DNA of 64,000 bases, from the NCBI GenBank assembly GCA_032622095.1, contig CP136068.1, forward strand, positions 112,791,546 to 112,855,545, in the 5' to 3' direction. The DNA is from Siphonodentalium dalli (Eukaryota > Mollusca > Scaphopoda > Gadilida > Siphonodentaliidae). A model generated the notes under the pieces. The model made no database searches, had not been told where the DNA came from, and saw only the letters and a list, made by a program, of their open reading frames with translations. Position numbers and translations under genes: made by a program. This document shows, one piece after another, positions 25,605 to 37,080 of the stretch (its first letter is position 1; each line of letters begins with the position of its first letter).

Positions 25605-26771
25605 TGTGTATTTGTGGCTGGCCACCCACCCACGCCGTCAAGTCAGTTGAAATCCTTACCGTTCTCTAAAATGGTCCATACCCCATTTTCACCCCTCGGG
25701 TGGTACCCACGGTGGTGATGGGGGTGCGATCGTGTGTTTCTATGGTGTATTTGGGTAAGCCACCCACCCGTGCCGTCAAATCGGTTGAAGTCCTTACCTT
25801 TCTCGAAATGGTCCATACCCCATTTTTATCTCCTCGGGGTGGTACCGCCGGGTTGATAGGTGGGGATCGGGGTGTTTCCAGGGTCTATTTTGGGCGGGTC
25901 ACCAACACATGCCGTCAAATTGGTTGAAATCTTTACCGTTCTCGAAAATGATCCATACCCCATGTTACCCCCTCGTGTGGTAGCCTACCTCCCGTGGGTG
26001 ATGATGGGGGTCGGGACGTTTGTAGGGCGTGTTTGTGGCGGGCAACACATTCATACCGTCAAATCGGTCGAAATCCTTACCGTTCTCGAAAATGGTCCAT
26101 ACCACATGTTCACCCCTCGGGTGGTACCCCCGTGGTGATGGGTGGGGGTCTGTTGTTTCTAGGGTGTATTTGGAGCGGGCCACCCACCCATGCCGTCAAA
26201 TCGGTCGAAACCCTTACCGTTCTCGAAAATGGTCCAGACCCCATTTTCACACCTCGGGGTGGTACATCCGGGTGATTGGAGGGGTCGGAGTGTTTCTAGG
26301 GTGGTGTTTTGGCGGGCCACCCTGCCATGTAGTCAAATCGGTCGAAATTCTTACCTTCTCGAAAATCATCGATACATGTTCCTCATTTTCACCCCTTGGG
26401 AGGTACCCCCAGCTGATAGGTTGAGTGGGGTTTTTCTATGGTGTATAGAGGCGGCCCACCCACCCAAATGCCATAAAATCGGTCGAAATCCGTACCGTTC
26501 TCGAAAATGGTCCATACCCAAAGTTTAACCCATAACATCAAATCGGTCGAAATCCTTACCGTTTGCGAACATGGTCCATACCTCATTTCCACATCGGTTG
26601 GTACCCCCGGGGTGATAGTGGGGGATCGGGGTGTTTCTATAAAGTATTTGGTGTGGACCACCCACCCATACCGTGAAATTTGTTGAAATCCTTACCATTC
26701 TCGAAAATGGTCCATACCCCATTTTCACCCCCCTCGGGTGGTACCCCCGGGGTGATGGGTGTGGATCGGGG
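25605..26771. repeat. Array-end block A', paralogous to 18966-19995
   Basis: Partner of the block at the left end of the array, with one extra unit inserted. Its presence at both ends suggests that the array between them grew inside an older, larger repeat of about 6.6 kb. Confidence 0.8.
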
Positions 26772-26990
26772 ATATGTTCCATACCCAATTTTCACCCCCT
26801 CGGTGGTATACCCCCCCCCCCACCGAGGATGATGGTTGTGGTTAGGTGTGTTTCTATGGTGTATTTGTGGCTGGCCACCCACCCTAGCCGTCAAATCGGT
26901 TGTAATCCTCACCGTTCTCGAAAACAGTCCTTATCCCATTTTCACCCCCTCGTTGTGGTACCCCCGGTGTGATGGGTGGGGATCGGTGTG

Positions 26991-27525
26991 TTTACAATGG
27001 CATTTTACAATCAAATTATAACATAATAATATAGCATGGAAAGCATATAAAAATAGCCGAAATCAGATATCAAACAGCTGAGTATAACTCATTCACTAAT
27101 ATCCTATAGATGTGGAAATGTTCGGACCAATTGTCATAACATGATTACTGTAAACATTACAATTCTGTGATTTGAATCGCAAATACTGTTCAAATCTATG
27201 AAAATATATTCTTTTTGTTACAACAATGAGAACTGTATAGTTAGGTATTGGCTTTTTCCAGTTAGTATTGGGAATGGACACTGCATCACACCCCGCCAAT
27301 CGCGCAACCACTGCAGACCTCGTCCCTGCTAGAGCGTACCAGTTGGCTATTAACTATAGACCACAATTTCCGAAACATCCCTCCGTGTTCGTAAGATGTT
27401 ATTCATTTAAATTTATATATAAACATACTTAAACCAGACCCCATCTATATTTCCGACAAAAGGAGGACCATAACTTATGTCTTAACTTTAGGATTTTTCT
27501 TAAGAACCTCGCGTTAGACTTAAAG
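26991..27525. other. AT-rich flank right of the satellite
   Basis: Composition changes abruptly to AT-rich at about 26990. I see no gene and no terminal inverted repeat matching the left side of the satellite block. Confidence 0.4.
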
Positions 27526-27529
27526 TTAA

Positions 27530-28023
27530 AGACACGGTTGGCCTTGGCGGTGGGTATCCTGTGAAAATATCTCCACCCGTCAAAAACCGCCACAAACAGA
27601 AAGAACATCAAAATGCAGATAGACTTTGTCCGTATACAAATAAGAAAAATCGCATAAACAGTATGTTATGGACATATGTTTGACCATTGTTATGTAAACA
27701 AAAGCATAAAAAGTAACTTTTCTGGTGTTTGTTTATATTATGATGGTAAACATAAAGAGCGTTCTCTGTTGGTGAATACCTGATATGGAACTAATAAAGA
27801 GCGTTTATGCCATTTGTGTGTGATTAGCCAGTAGCATTGTGCTGTCTTCTGTAACACAATCAGGCTCTTGCTTAGGTAAAATATAGTAGGTCTTTATGAT
27901 AACAAGCTGTTTACGCGATGGTCATGGTATATATGAACGGAACTGTATTCGTTTTAATGTTTTTCTGTTTACGGTGTTTGGAACAAATATGAATATTTTC
28001 GACAATTAAGGCCGCACGTGCCT
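27530..28023. mobile_element. TTAA-flanked short non-autonomous element, copy 1 (494 bp)
   Basis: The ends are AGACACGGTTGGCC and, reverse-complemented, AGGCACGTGCGGCC, each bordered by TTAA (27526-27529 and 28024-28027). The interior is about the same as 29631-30131 and includes two AAAGAGCGTT decamers 42 bp apart (27754, 27796). There is no coding capacity. The target site resembles that of piggyBac/Kolobok elements; the family is otherwise unassigned. Confidence 0.7.
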
Positions 28024-28027
28024 TTAA

Positions 28028-29104
28028 GACCAAAATTAAGACTATATTAAGTAAGACACTGTTCGTGAAACGCACTTACGACTGAAGTTTGAACTTAAGA
28101 CCATCTTACGTCCCAACTTTGTCAGTTGCTTTTATGAAACTGGGCCTAGCCATAATCGAGTATGACAAGGAGTATGATTGATGGACAGTCTCCAATAATA
28201 ATTATTGGGCTATTACAGTCTATTGCCTGGTTAGTTTGATACCGACTGCGATATGAGCCCGATGAAACGACCGTAACGTCGTATCGGTGTGAAATATGGC
28301 ACTGACGAGCAATAGCACTGTCAGAAATTGCAACGCATTCCAGATCATATATTATATACCAATGATTGCAATTATGGAATATAAAATATTTTGGTTTCAC
28401 GAATGACCAACTCATAATTCCGTTAAAACAACTAATCCTTCAAAATTATGACAACTATATAAGGCTTATCACTGAAGGTTTCTCATGCATATCACCATAA
28501 TTCCCAACCACATCATTTACCGGACTCGGCCTCCGGGTCGCAGTTCGACTTCTTTTCCTCTCCAAAAATTCACGTTTATATAAATAAAACGACCATGTCC
28601 CACTGCATACCAAGAAATGCGGCACCTTATACGCGGAGCGCGAAATAAGGTTATTATGAGTATTCCTAGGTCCGATATATTTTGGTCGATAACATACTGA
28701 CCAAGTAGTATAATAATATTAACAATATGTCACTATTAGCCAGTCAAAATCATATAATAATAGTTCGAATGTGACATTCCGGTAGTTTTTTCGGATTAGA
28801 CTGGCAAGGTAGGGTCATCTTTTGTTTGTACGTGTATATCGGTGATTGTATTTATATATTATGACTACGAATGGAATAACAGTAGGATGATGTAATAAAA
28901 TTATACATTTTATGGTATTTTATTTTATTCGGATATCAGTATTTTGTATATACACCAAATAAGCTATATAACAAGTGTGTGAGATGTGTGTGTGAGAGGC
29001 TCTATATGTGGGGCGTGAGATAGCGTGAGAGGGTGTGTGTGTGTTTATCTGTCACGATTTTGGCGCGTTTAAAAATATCGCTCGCTCATGTCCGATTTCA
29101 CACA
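28028..29104. other. AT-rich stretch with a GT/GA-rich tract
   Basis: No gene recognised. A GTGTGTGAGA-rich simple tract lies at about 28974-29045. Confidence 0.4.
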
Positions 29105-30285
29105 AATTTTCACTAACCATGCTCTTAAATATTCGTTAATGGGCAACGAAACCACAAACACTATATACCATACGTGTTTATTGGAGTGCCAGTCAACAAT
29201 GTCGGATTGGGACCACTTAAGCATATGGTCGAATCGTTGAATAATGCAATCTTATCAGCAACGAGATTACATACTGGCTCTCCTTACCACATCTGTTGAT
29301 AGAGTTGGGATTCTGTTCTTGATCTAGCACGACAGCGCCTATAATATGTTGGGAGATTTAGGATTCTTTTCTCGATCTGGAAAGATCTAGCTACACCTTT
29401 TGTAACAATCGTTTCCCGATTTATGTGTAAAGCACATCCATTATCAAGATTGTTCAATGTCGTACAGCGCACGGGTTGTGTTTCTTGGTCAACACACGCC
29501 CAACTGGACTTTCCAGTTAACCCATTGGATGTGGTGCTCTAAGTTGGTCAGAGCATTGGAATATAGTTATTTACCAGAATAAAAAAACAGCTCAATCCAA
29601 AAAAAAAATTAATTCCAATTTTTGTTTTAAATGAACGGGAGGCCTTGGTGGTGGGTATGCTGGTAAAATACTCACCTCCGTTGAAAACAGCCATAAACAG
29701 AAAATATATTCAAATATAGACAGACTTTGTTCGTATAGCAATTAGACATGTCGCATAACCATGATGTTATTGTCAGATGTTTACCCATTGTTATGTAAAC
29801 AAGTGCACAACAAAGTTACATTTTCTGGCGTTTGTTTATATTATGATGATACACATAAAGAGCGTTCTTTGTTAGTGTATTCCTGATATGGAAATAATAA
29901 AGAGCGTTTATATACTTTTTGTGTGATTGTCCGATAGAATTGCGCTGTCCTCTGTAACGCAGTCAGGTTCTTGTTTAGATAATACATAGTAGATCTTGAT
30001 GGTAGCATGCTATTTACGCGATGATTGTGGTATATACATGTATGAACACAACTATGTACATTGTAATAGTCTGTCTGTTTGTGTGGTTGGATCAAATATG
30101 AATATTTCGACAATGAAGGCTTCCCATGCTATTAATCTAAAGTCATATGGCGGTTTGCATCTCAAAATACATGCTTCCCCTGTTATGTTTTCCCGGTATC
30201 GAAATAGGTCTATAAATGCTTGAACTACATTTCTGTAGGCATTGCCTGTGCCTGCATGTCGCATTGAAGTAAACAAAATATACAA
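29105..30285. repeat. Diverged upstream copy of the 32.3-33.0 kb repeat unit
   Basis: The segments 29105-29627 and 30133-30285 match 32275-32810 and 32811-32960 in order (for example CACAAACACTxTATACCATA, GAATCGTTGAATxATGCAATC and CGGTATCGAAATAGGTC). The intervening 29631-30131 is absent from the other copies and is a later insertion. Confidence 0.8.
29631..30131. mobile_element. TTAA-flanked short element, copy 2, with paralogous empty sites
   Basis: It is bordered by TTAA at 29627-29630 and 30132-30135. The unoccupied site is visible twice in the paralogous repeat: GTTTTAATCTAAAG at about 32808 and GTTTTAATATAAAG at about 34246, each with one TTAA. This directly shows insertion with TTAA duplication. 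The interior is homologous to 27530-28023, with AAAGAGCGTT at 29857 and 29899. Confidence 0.85.
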
Positions 30286-30293
30286 TTTTAACC

Positions 30294-30684
30294 GGGGGGG
30301 GGGGGTCGGAAAAAATTACATGATACAAGGACCTGGTGGGTGGGTATCCCAGAGTCCGGAATGCAGACTTGTTTTCTGATGCCATCAGCTGATCTCATGC
30401 AATTTTTTTTCCAAAATCATTTCTAAGACAAATTACAGCTTCAAAATGAATTGAATCATTGAAACAATCAGATGCATGTAGTAGTGCATGCTATAGTCTT
30501 ATACAAGTGAGGGGGCTCTATATTTATTTATTTGTCCACAATTTCTCCCTTTAACAGTTGAAATCATGGGGTGGGTCCGGTTTTGGTCGAGGAAAAACAT
30601 TGCAATAAACAAAATCCATTCTCATCTTTTTTCATAGTTTATCATGGCTTTTTTTTTAAATTTATTATACATGGAGGATACCTG
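30294..30684. other. Non-coding spacer starting with a 12-G run
   Basis: A 12-G homopolymer (30294-30305) marks the point where homology to the 32.9 kb repeat ends. No gene recognised. Confidence 0.35.
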
Positions 30685-30831
30685 CGTGTTTTGAGTGAAT
30701 ACTGGAAGTATCTCATGAGTGGTCACAGTGATATACTGGAATCATCACGAGTGGCTAAAGGCCACGAGTGATGATTCCAGTATCTCACTGTGACCACGAA
30801 TGAGGTAATTCTGGTATTCACTCAAAACACG
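30685..30831. repeat. 147-bp foldback palindrome
   Basis: The left arm (CGTGTTTTGAGTGAATACTG...) and right arm (...CATTCACTCAAAACACG in sense) are complementary over about 71 bp with few mismatches. The loop is about 5 nt (TAAAG). The RNA or single-stranded DNA could form a long hairpin. It may be a MITE; no target duplication was recognised. Confidence 0.8.
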
Positions 30832-31588
30832 AAAGTTTTTTTTATTATATGCGCTATTTACTAAAATAGATCGAGGAATCAATTCAAAATCGAACTGATT
30901 CCGATTCACATCGGCAATACAATTTCTGCACAACAGATAACTCAGAATACACATGCTTCAAATGTGCGTAATATATCAGATACATTTATTTCAAATATAC
31001 CAACTTACTTGCTTGTGTACTATTAGCAATGTGGCATTGCATCTTTGTCTCTTATTGACACAAAATCGTTAGTTGAACAGTGATTGGAGCATTAAAAGGC
31101 TCCAGATCCAATCTCAGAGCATCTAATTTTCAAAATGTTCCGGGGAGTCCCCTGACCCCCTCCCGTACTCCCCCTCAGGCCATTTGGAGATACTACTCGC
31201 CTTGACATTTTGTATGAGAGCTACTCGCCTAGAATGATTTAAGGGGAGCTCATCATTGCTCACCAGTGATTTCCGACATGGAGAAGACTGGAACTGTGTT
31301 TATTTAATCAAATTGATGGTGTTTTTACTTTACACATGCACATATTTTAACCTATTGCTAATAAGGGACACATCTATCCTGTTAAAGTGGGTAATTTGAC
31401 ATTTATAACCATAAATATTTGAGTTTTTAAAGGTTTTGTTGGCATATTTTTCAGGCATGTGCTTTGTTTGTTTATTTGTTGGGGGTGTACTTGATCAGCG
31501 TTCTCTCAGTTCCGATGCAGACACAATGAGAGACCCTTACCCTGCCAACAACACATTATTTAGTAGAATTTACATAAATTGTGGGGGC
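30832..31588. other. Non-coding spacer
   Basis: No gene or repeat boundary recognised. Open frames are short and without recognisable motifs. Confidence 0.35.
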
Positions 31589-31680
31589 GGGTGTCCCAGA
31601 CCTGGTTGGAAAAAACGTACGGTCCCGGGTGGGTGTCCCAGACCTGGGTGTAAAAAACTTACGCTCCCGGTGTAGTGGGT
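31589..31680. repeat. Two copies of a 42-bp tandem unit
   Basis: GGGTGTCCCAGACCTGG occurs at 31589 and 31631, each followed by a short A run and CGGTCCCGG or CGCTCCCGG. Confidence 0.6.
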
Positions 31681-31769
31681 CCCAAAAACTGAAAAACACA
31701 AAATTTCCACCTTGTATCTGTAATTTAATTTTGTTTACCCATCCCCCCTGTTTTAACAGGTACTTGGTT

Positions 31770-32981
31770 CCCAAACAATAGCCATATGCACGGCATGGAA
31801 CAAAAAAGAGCGTTCCGTGCTAGTCTATTTCTTATTGGTAATAACAAAGCGCGTTTTTTTCACTTTTGTGCGATAAGTTGAAAACGGCTGCAAAATGGCG
31901 GTGATAATGAACATTATTTTTTAAAGAGCACATGAAGCCAGCATAACATTAATTCGTGCTCGCCAATTTACCCTTTTGAAGATTTAATAAAGTATGTATA
32001 GTTACAACTAATCGCCCGATTCTGGACATTCTTACTAATAAGTGGGTTTCATAATACTCGGGTACACAGGAGCTGGTGAAATTTCCCAGCCTAGTATATA
32101 TAACAGTATGTTATAATCTGTGTTATTTTCGGTCACCAAACAGTAAGTGTTATCATGCATGCAGCTAATCTATGTGTAGAGGGTGTCTTTCTCATATCCC
32201 AAATGAACTATATAAATATGTAATGTGGATTGCCAAGCTGCACATTTTGACTATCTCAAATGGGTCACTAATTAATTTTTCACTAATCATGCTCTTAAAT
32301 ATTCAATAATGTGCAACTAAACCACAAACACTGTATACCATAAGTGTTTATTGGAGTGCCAGTCAACAATGTCGGATGGGGCACACTTAAGCATGTGGTC
32401 GAATCGTTGAATTATGCAATCTTATCAGCAACGAGATTATTATATTGGCTCACGTTACCACATCTGTTGATAGAGTTGGGATTCTTTTCTAGATCTAGCA
32501 AGACAGCGCCTATATCTGTTGGGGAGTTAGATTCTTTTCTCGATCTGGAAAGTTATAGCTCCATCTCTTGTAACAATAGTTACCCGATTTGTTTGTAAAT
32601 CACATCCATTTTCAAGAGTGTTCAATGTCGCACAGCGCACGGGTTGTGTTTCTTGGTCAACACACGCCCAACTGGATTTTCCAGTTAACCCATTGGACGT
32701 GGTGCTCTAAGTTGGTCAGAGCATTGGAATATAGTTATTTACCAGAATAAAAAAAACGTTATCTGGAGCATAGCTCAATCCAGAAGAAAATAATTATTCC
32801 AATTTTTGTTTTAATCTAAAGCCATATGGCGGTTTGCACCTCAAAATACATGTTTCCCCTTTTAATTTTCCCGGTATCGAAATAGGTCTATAAATGCTTG
32901 AACTACATTTCTGTAGGCATTGCATGTGCCTGCATGTCGCATTGAAGTGAACAAAACACAATTTTAACACGGCATTTGATT
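31770..32981. repeat. Segmental tandem duplication, copy 1 (1,212 bp)
   Basis: Starts at CCCAAACAATAGCCATATGC and is followed directly by a second copy starting at 32982. It matches copy 2 closely but lacks about 228 bp. The joint at about 32090 (TTTCCCAGCC) falls where copy 2 has TTTCC at both ends of the extra segment, so copy 1 suffered a microhomology deletion. Confidence 0.85.
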
Positions 32982-34419
32982 CCCAAACAACAGCCATATG
33001 CACGGCATGGAACAGAAAAGAGCGTGCCGTGTTAGTCTATTCCTGATTGGTAATAATAAAGAGCGTTTTGTTTCACTTTTGTGCGATAAGTTGAAAACGA
33101 CTGCGAAATGGCGGTGATAATGAACATTATTTTGTAAAGAGCACATGAAGCCAGCATAACACTAATTCGTGCTCGCCAATTTACCCTTTTGAAGATTTAA
33201 TAAAGTATGTATAGTTACAACTAATCGCCCGATTCTGGACATTCTTACTAATAAGTGGGTTTCATAATACTCGGGTACACAGGCGCTGGTGAAATTTCCC
33301 AAAAAGGCAGTATTACAATATTATTTTCAATATGTGATAAGGTATTGACCCCATGTTACATTTCCGATTTGCCTTGTCCGATTTGACACTATACAACCGT
33401 GATGGGTATGTCCTACATTGACCAGAAAATAATTAGATTGGTCAATGGGCTCATTGGTGAGAGGTTGTCGTGCATGGCCAGATGTCGACTTTCGAAATAA
33501 GTTTAATATGCTTTGATTTGTTTCCAGCCTAGTATATATAACAGTATGTTATAATCTGTGTTATTTTCGGTCACCAAACAGTAAGTGTTATCATGCATGC
33601 AGCTAATCTATGTGTAGAGAGTGTCTTTCTCATATCCCAAATGAACTATATAAATATGTCATGTGGATTGCCAAGCTGCACATTTTGACTATCTCAAATG
33701 GGTCACTAATTAAATTTTCACTAATCATGCTCTTAAATATTCATTAATGTGCAACTAAACCACAAACACTGTATACCATAAGTGTTTATTGGAGTGCCAG
33801 TCAACAATGTCGGATGGGGCACACTTAAGCATGTGGTCGAATCTTTGAATTATGCAATCTTATCGGCAACGAGATTATATATTGGCTCACGTTACCACAT
33901 CTGTTGATAGAGTTGGGATTCTTTTCTCGATCTAGCAAGACAGCGCCTATATTCTGTTGGGAGAGTTAGATTCTTTTCTCGATCTGGAAAGTTATAGCTC
34001 CATCTCTTGTAACAATAGTTACCCGATTTGTTTGTAAAGCACATCCATTTTCAAGCGTGTTCAATGTCGCACAGCGCACGGGTTGTGTTTCTTTGTCAAC
34101 ACACGCCCAACTGGATTTTCCAGTTAACCCATTGGACGTGGTGCTCTAAGTTGGTCAGAGCATTGGAATATAGTTATTTACCAGAATAAAAAAAACGTTA
34201 TCTGAAGCATAGCTCAATCCAGAAAAAAAAATTAATCCAATTTTTGTTTTAATATAAAGCCAAATGGCCGTTTGCACCTCAAAATACATGTTTCCCCTTT
34301 TAATTTTCCCGGTATCGAAATAGGTCTATAAATGCTTGAACTACATTTCTGTAGGCATTGCCTGTGCCTGCATGTCGCATTGAAGTGAACAAAACACAAT
34401 TTTAACACGGCATTTGATT
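32982..34419. repeat. Segmental tandem duplication, copy 2 (1,438 bp)
   Basis: Near-identical to copy 1 apart from the segment at about 33299-33527. That segment is also present, diverged, in copy 3 (34735-34827 and 36776-36905), so it is ancestral. Confidence 0.85.
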
Positions 34420-37080
34420 CCCAAACAACAGCCATATGCACGGCATGGAACAGAAAAGAGCGTGCCGTGTTAGTCTATTCCTGATTGGTAATAATAAAGA
34501 GCGTTTTGTTTCACTTTTGTGCGATAAGTTGAAAACGACTGCGAAATGGCGGTGATAATGAACATTATTTTGTAAAGAGCACATGAAGCCAGCATAACAC
34601 TAATTCGTGCTCGCCAATTTACCCTTTTGAAGATTTAATAAAGTATGTATAGTTACAACTAATCGCCCGATTCTGGACATTCTTACTAATAAGTGGGTTT
34701 CATAATACTCGGGTACACAGGCGCTGGTGAAATTTAACATAAAGGCAGTATTATGTGTTGAAGTATTGGTCCCATGTTACATTTCCGAGTTCTAATTACA
34801 ATAAAGTTGCCTTGTCCGATTTGACACTTAGTCTGGTCGTTGAGACTCGATTTTGAGGTGAACCTAGAACAAATTGTTTACAAGCTGTTTTCGGTGTCAT
34901 TCGACGCGGAAAAGCATCAGGAACAACATATCCAAAATCCGCGTTGGGGAAACTTTGTTATCCACGATGGCGTCCAACATGGTTGTCTATACTACATCAG
35001 TTCTCGATATAAGTCATTATACGATATATAGTGGCATCAGAATTATGCCGTTATATCAGTTTGTGTTAAATTAGAATGCGGGAGCGAGTAGAGTGACACG
35101 GACAGAAAATTATACAATCGTGGCCATGAAATGGCTGTCAAAATGGCCGCAACTCCAAACCAGACCACGCAGAAAGCAACATATTGGGTAACTACATAAG
35201 AGTGAAATACGTATTGGCAATATACAAGTCGGTTGTTAAATATCTTTAAAGGTACACACATCATTAAAACAGATCAATCTGAAGGATCATCGGTCACTGC
35301 ACAGCAAGTCAACCCCCAATGATTTACGTCTTTAACGTTTGGGTCTTCTGCTTATCCAACATCCAACTGTTGGGCTAAACAAAAATAGCTCGTGCATGCA
35401 ACACACGAACTAATGTTTCGCCTCACAGTGCATGGTAGTTTCATTCGGCATGGTGATTAAATATTGAATGCAACGCCGAAATTTAAGTGCATACTCTAGA
35501 GGTATAAATACTTGTTATATTTCCGGAATTGTCAACACTCCCGGTGATAATAAACGATACACGTATGTCGCAATGGTTATTAAACTGTAAATAAACACTC
35601 ATATCTTCAATGGATTAGCACCGAATCTCACCAGGTCAAAGAGACTGTACATAGTATATTGTATGTAAGACTAATTTTCATTCTGCTACCAACCCGGTTT
35701 CTTAGTAGACAATTTTGTTAAAATTACTTCAGTGGCCACTTTACAACTAGAATAAGCTACAGCGCAATGCACACTATTAGTTTTCAGTATATTTTTGTTT
35801 GAAAATGTATTACCATTATCACCCACGTAATCGTGCTAAATATCAGGTGATCATCGTTTAAGATGTTATTCCAACGTTGAACATTCACCCAATATTGTTA
35901 GTTGTGGTTCTGTGTGCAACAGACATGTGTAACATTATGGACGTAGTAAGTTTCGCGTAGATGTGGCCTTGGTGAATTCAACCAAATATAATTTACAGGT
36001 ATAAACACAGTCTCTGTCACAGATTATGTAGGCAATGTTGGTCAAGTTTTGAATTTATTGAAGACAGTCTATGGTACTCATTTGTGATTTAATAAATTTA
36101 GTTCATGGTACACCATCACGCATTCTTGTGATAAAAGGGAAATATTCGTGTTTTATCACTTGATCTGAGGCAACTATAACTACTATTTTTGAGAAACGTA
36201 CAATAGGATCTACGCATTCTCTCCAGTACAATATGAACATAATTCATACCGTTTTATAGCAATTCATTTTTTAAGGTTTTATACCGTAGATATAAAAATA
36301 AATGGTGATCGGTCTCATTCGTGAGACTGCTCTGAATACATATATTTCTGCTTCTAGAGAAAGGCCGCATAGTCAATACATCCCTACTAAATCCCGTTTA
36401 GCTGTTTAATTACACATATATCACACGATTAGGACTAGCTATTCAATTTTGCACTAAATGTAAATTTCATTCGATTTTGTCCATTTTGGTGGCCATTTTG
36501 GGAAAAATATTCTACATATATGGTTTACGACTAAGCAATGTTTGTGTATATTTCAATTTATTACGAATTTGGCATTAATTGGAGCACCTGCCGCAGAATT
36601 CAGTATTTTCCGATAACAACAGACATTATGGACGCCATCTTCAATAGAGAATTTTCCCCAAAGCGGATTTTAGCGGATTTTGGATATGTTTCCTACATTC
36701 TGCCCGACAATAAGACACAAAAAAACAGCTTGTAAACAATTTGTTCTAGGTCCAATGCTTCAACGACCAGACTAACTATACAACCGTCATGGGTATGTCC
36801 TACATTGACCAGAAAATAATTAGATTGGGCATATGGACTCATTAGTGAGAGGTTGTCGTGCATGGCCAGATGTGGACTTTCGAAAGAAGTTTAACACGCT
36901 TTGATTTTTTTCAGCCTAGAATATATAACGGTATGTTATAATCTGTGTTATTTTCGGTTAGAAAACAATAAGTGTTACCGTGCATGCAGCTAATCTATGT
37001 GTAGAGAGTGTCTTTCTCATATCCCAAATTAACTATATAATTATGTAATGTGGATTGCCAAGCTGCACAGTTTGACATAT
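34420..37080. repeat. Segmental duplication, copy 3, split by a transposon
   Basis: 34420-34827 continues the tandem unit and 36776-37080 resumes it (CAACCGTxATGGGTATGTCC, then GTATGTTATAATCTGTG). The gap is the TIR element at 34828-36775. Confidence 0.8.
34828..36775. mobile_element. 1.95-kb TIR element without transposase, with paralogous empty site
   Basis: The ends are TTAGTCTGGTCGTTGA and TCAACGACCAGACTAA. Inverted similarity extends about 150 bp inward (shared ACCTAGAACAAATTGTTTAC, CATATCCAAAATCCGC and GATGGCGTCCA blocks). Copy 2 of the host repeat is unoccupied (GATTTGACACTATACAACC near 33380). The duplication is ambiguous: a TA on each side just inside the palindromic TTA/TAA, or a decayed TTA/TAA. 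No transposase frame is visible, so it is non-autonomous. Confidence 0.8.

Larger units (their letters stand above)
18778..26990. repeat. ~139-bp GC-richer satellite array
   Basis: Units of about 135-145 bp, plus a few truncated ones of about 65-85 bp, are recognised by CAAATCGGTCGAAATCC, TTCTCGAAAATGGTCCATAC, CATTTTCACCCC, a GGTACC core and GTGTTTCTAGGGTGTATTTG. The array starts inside the last 781-bp monomer and ends near 26990 at TTTACAATGGC. Long open frames (up to 327 codons) run through it in several frames on both strands, as expected of a stop-poor unit whose period is often divisible by three; I do not call them genes. Homopolymer C runs of 11 and 12 occur at 20523 and 25427. Confidence 0.95.

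Noticed and set aside
19000-26900. CRISPR-like array (regular repeats)
   Set aside because: Units are contiguous and diverge along their whole length, with no unique spacers; the DNA is eukaryotic.
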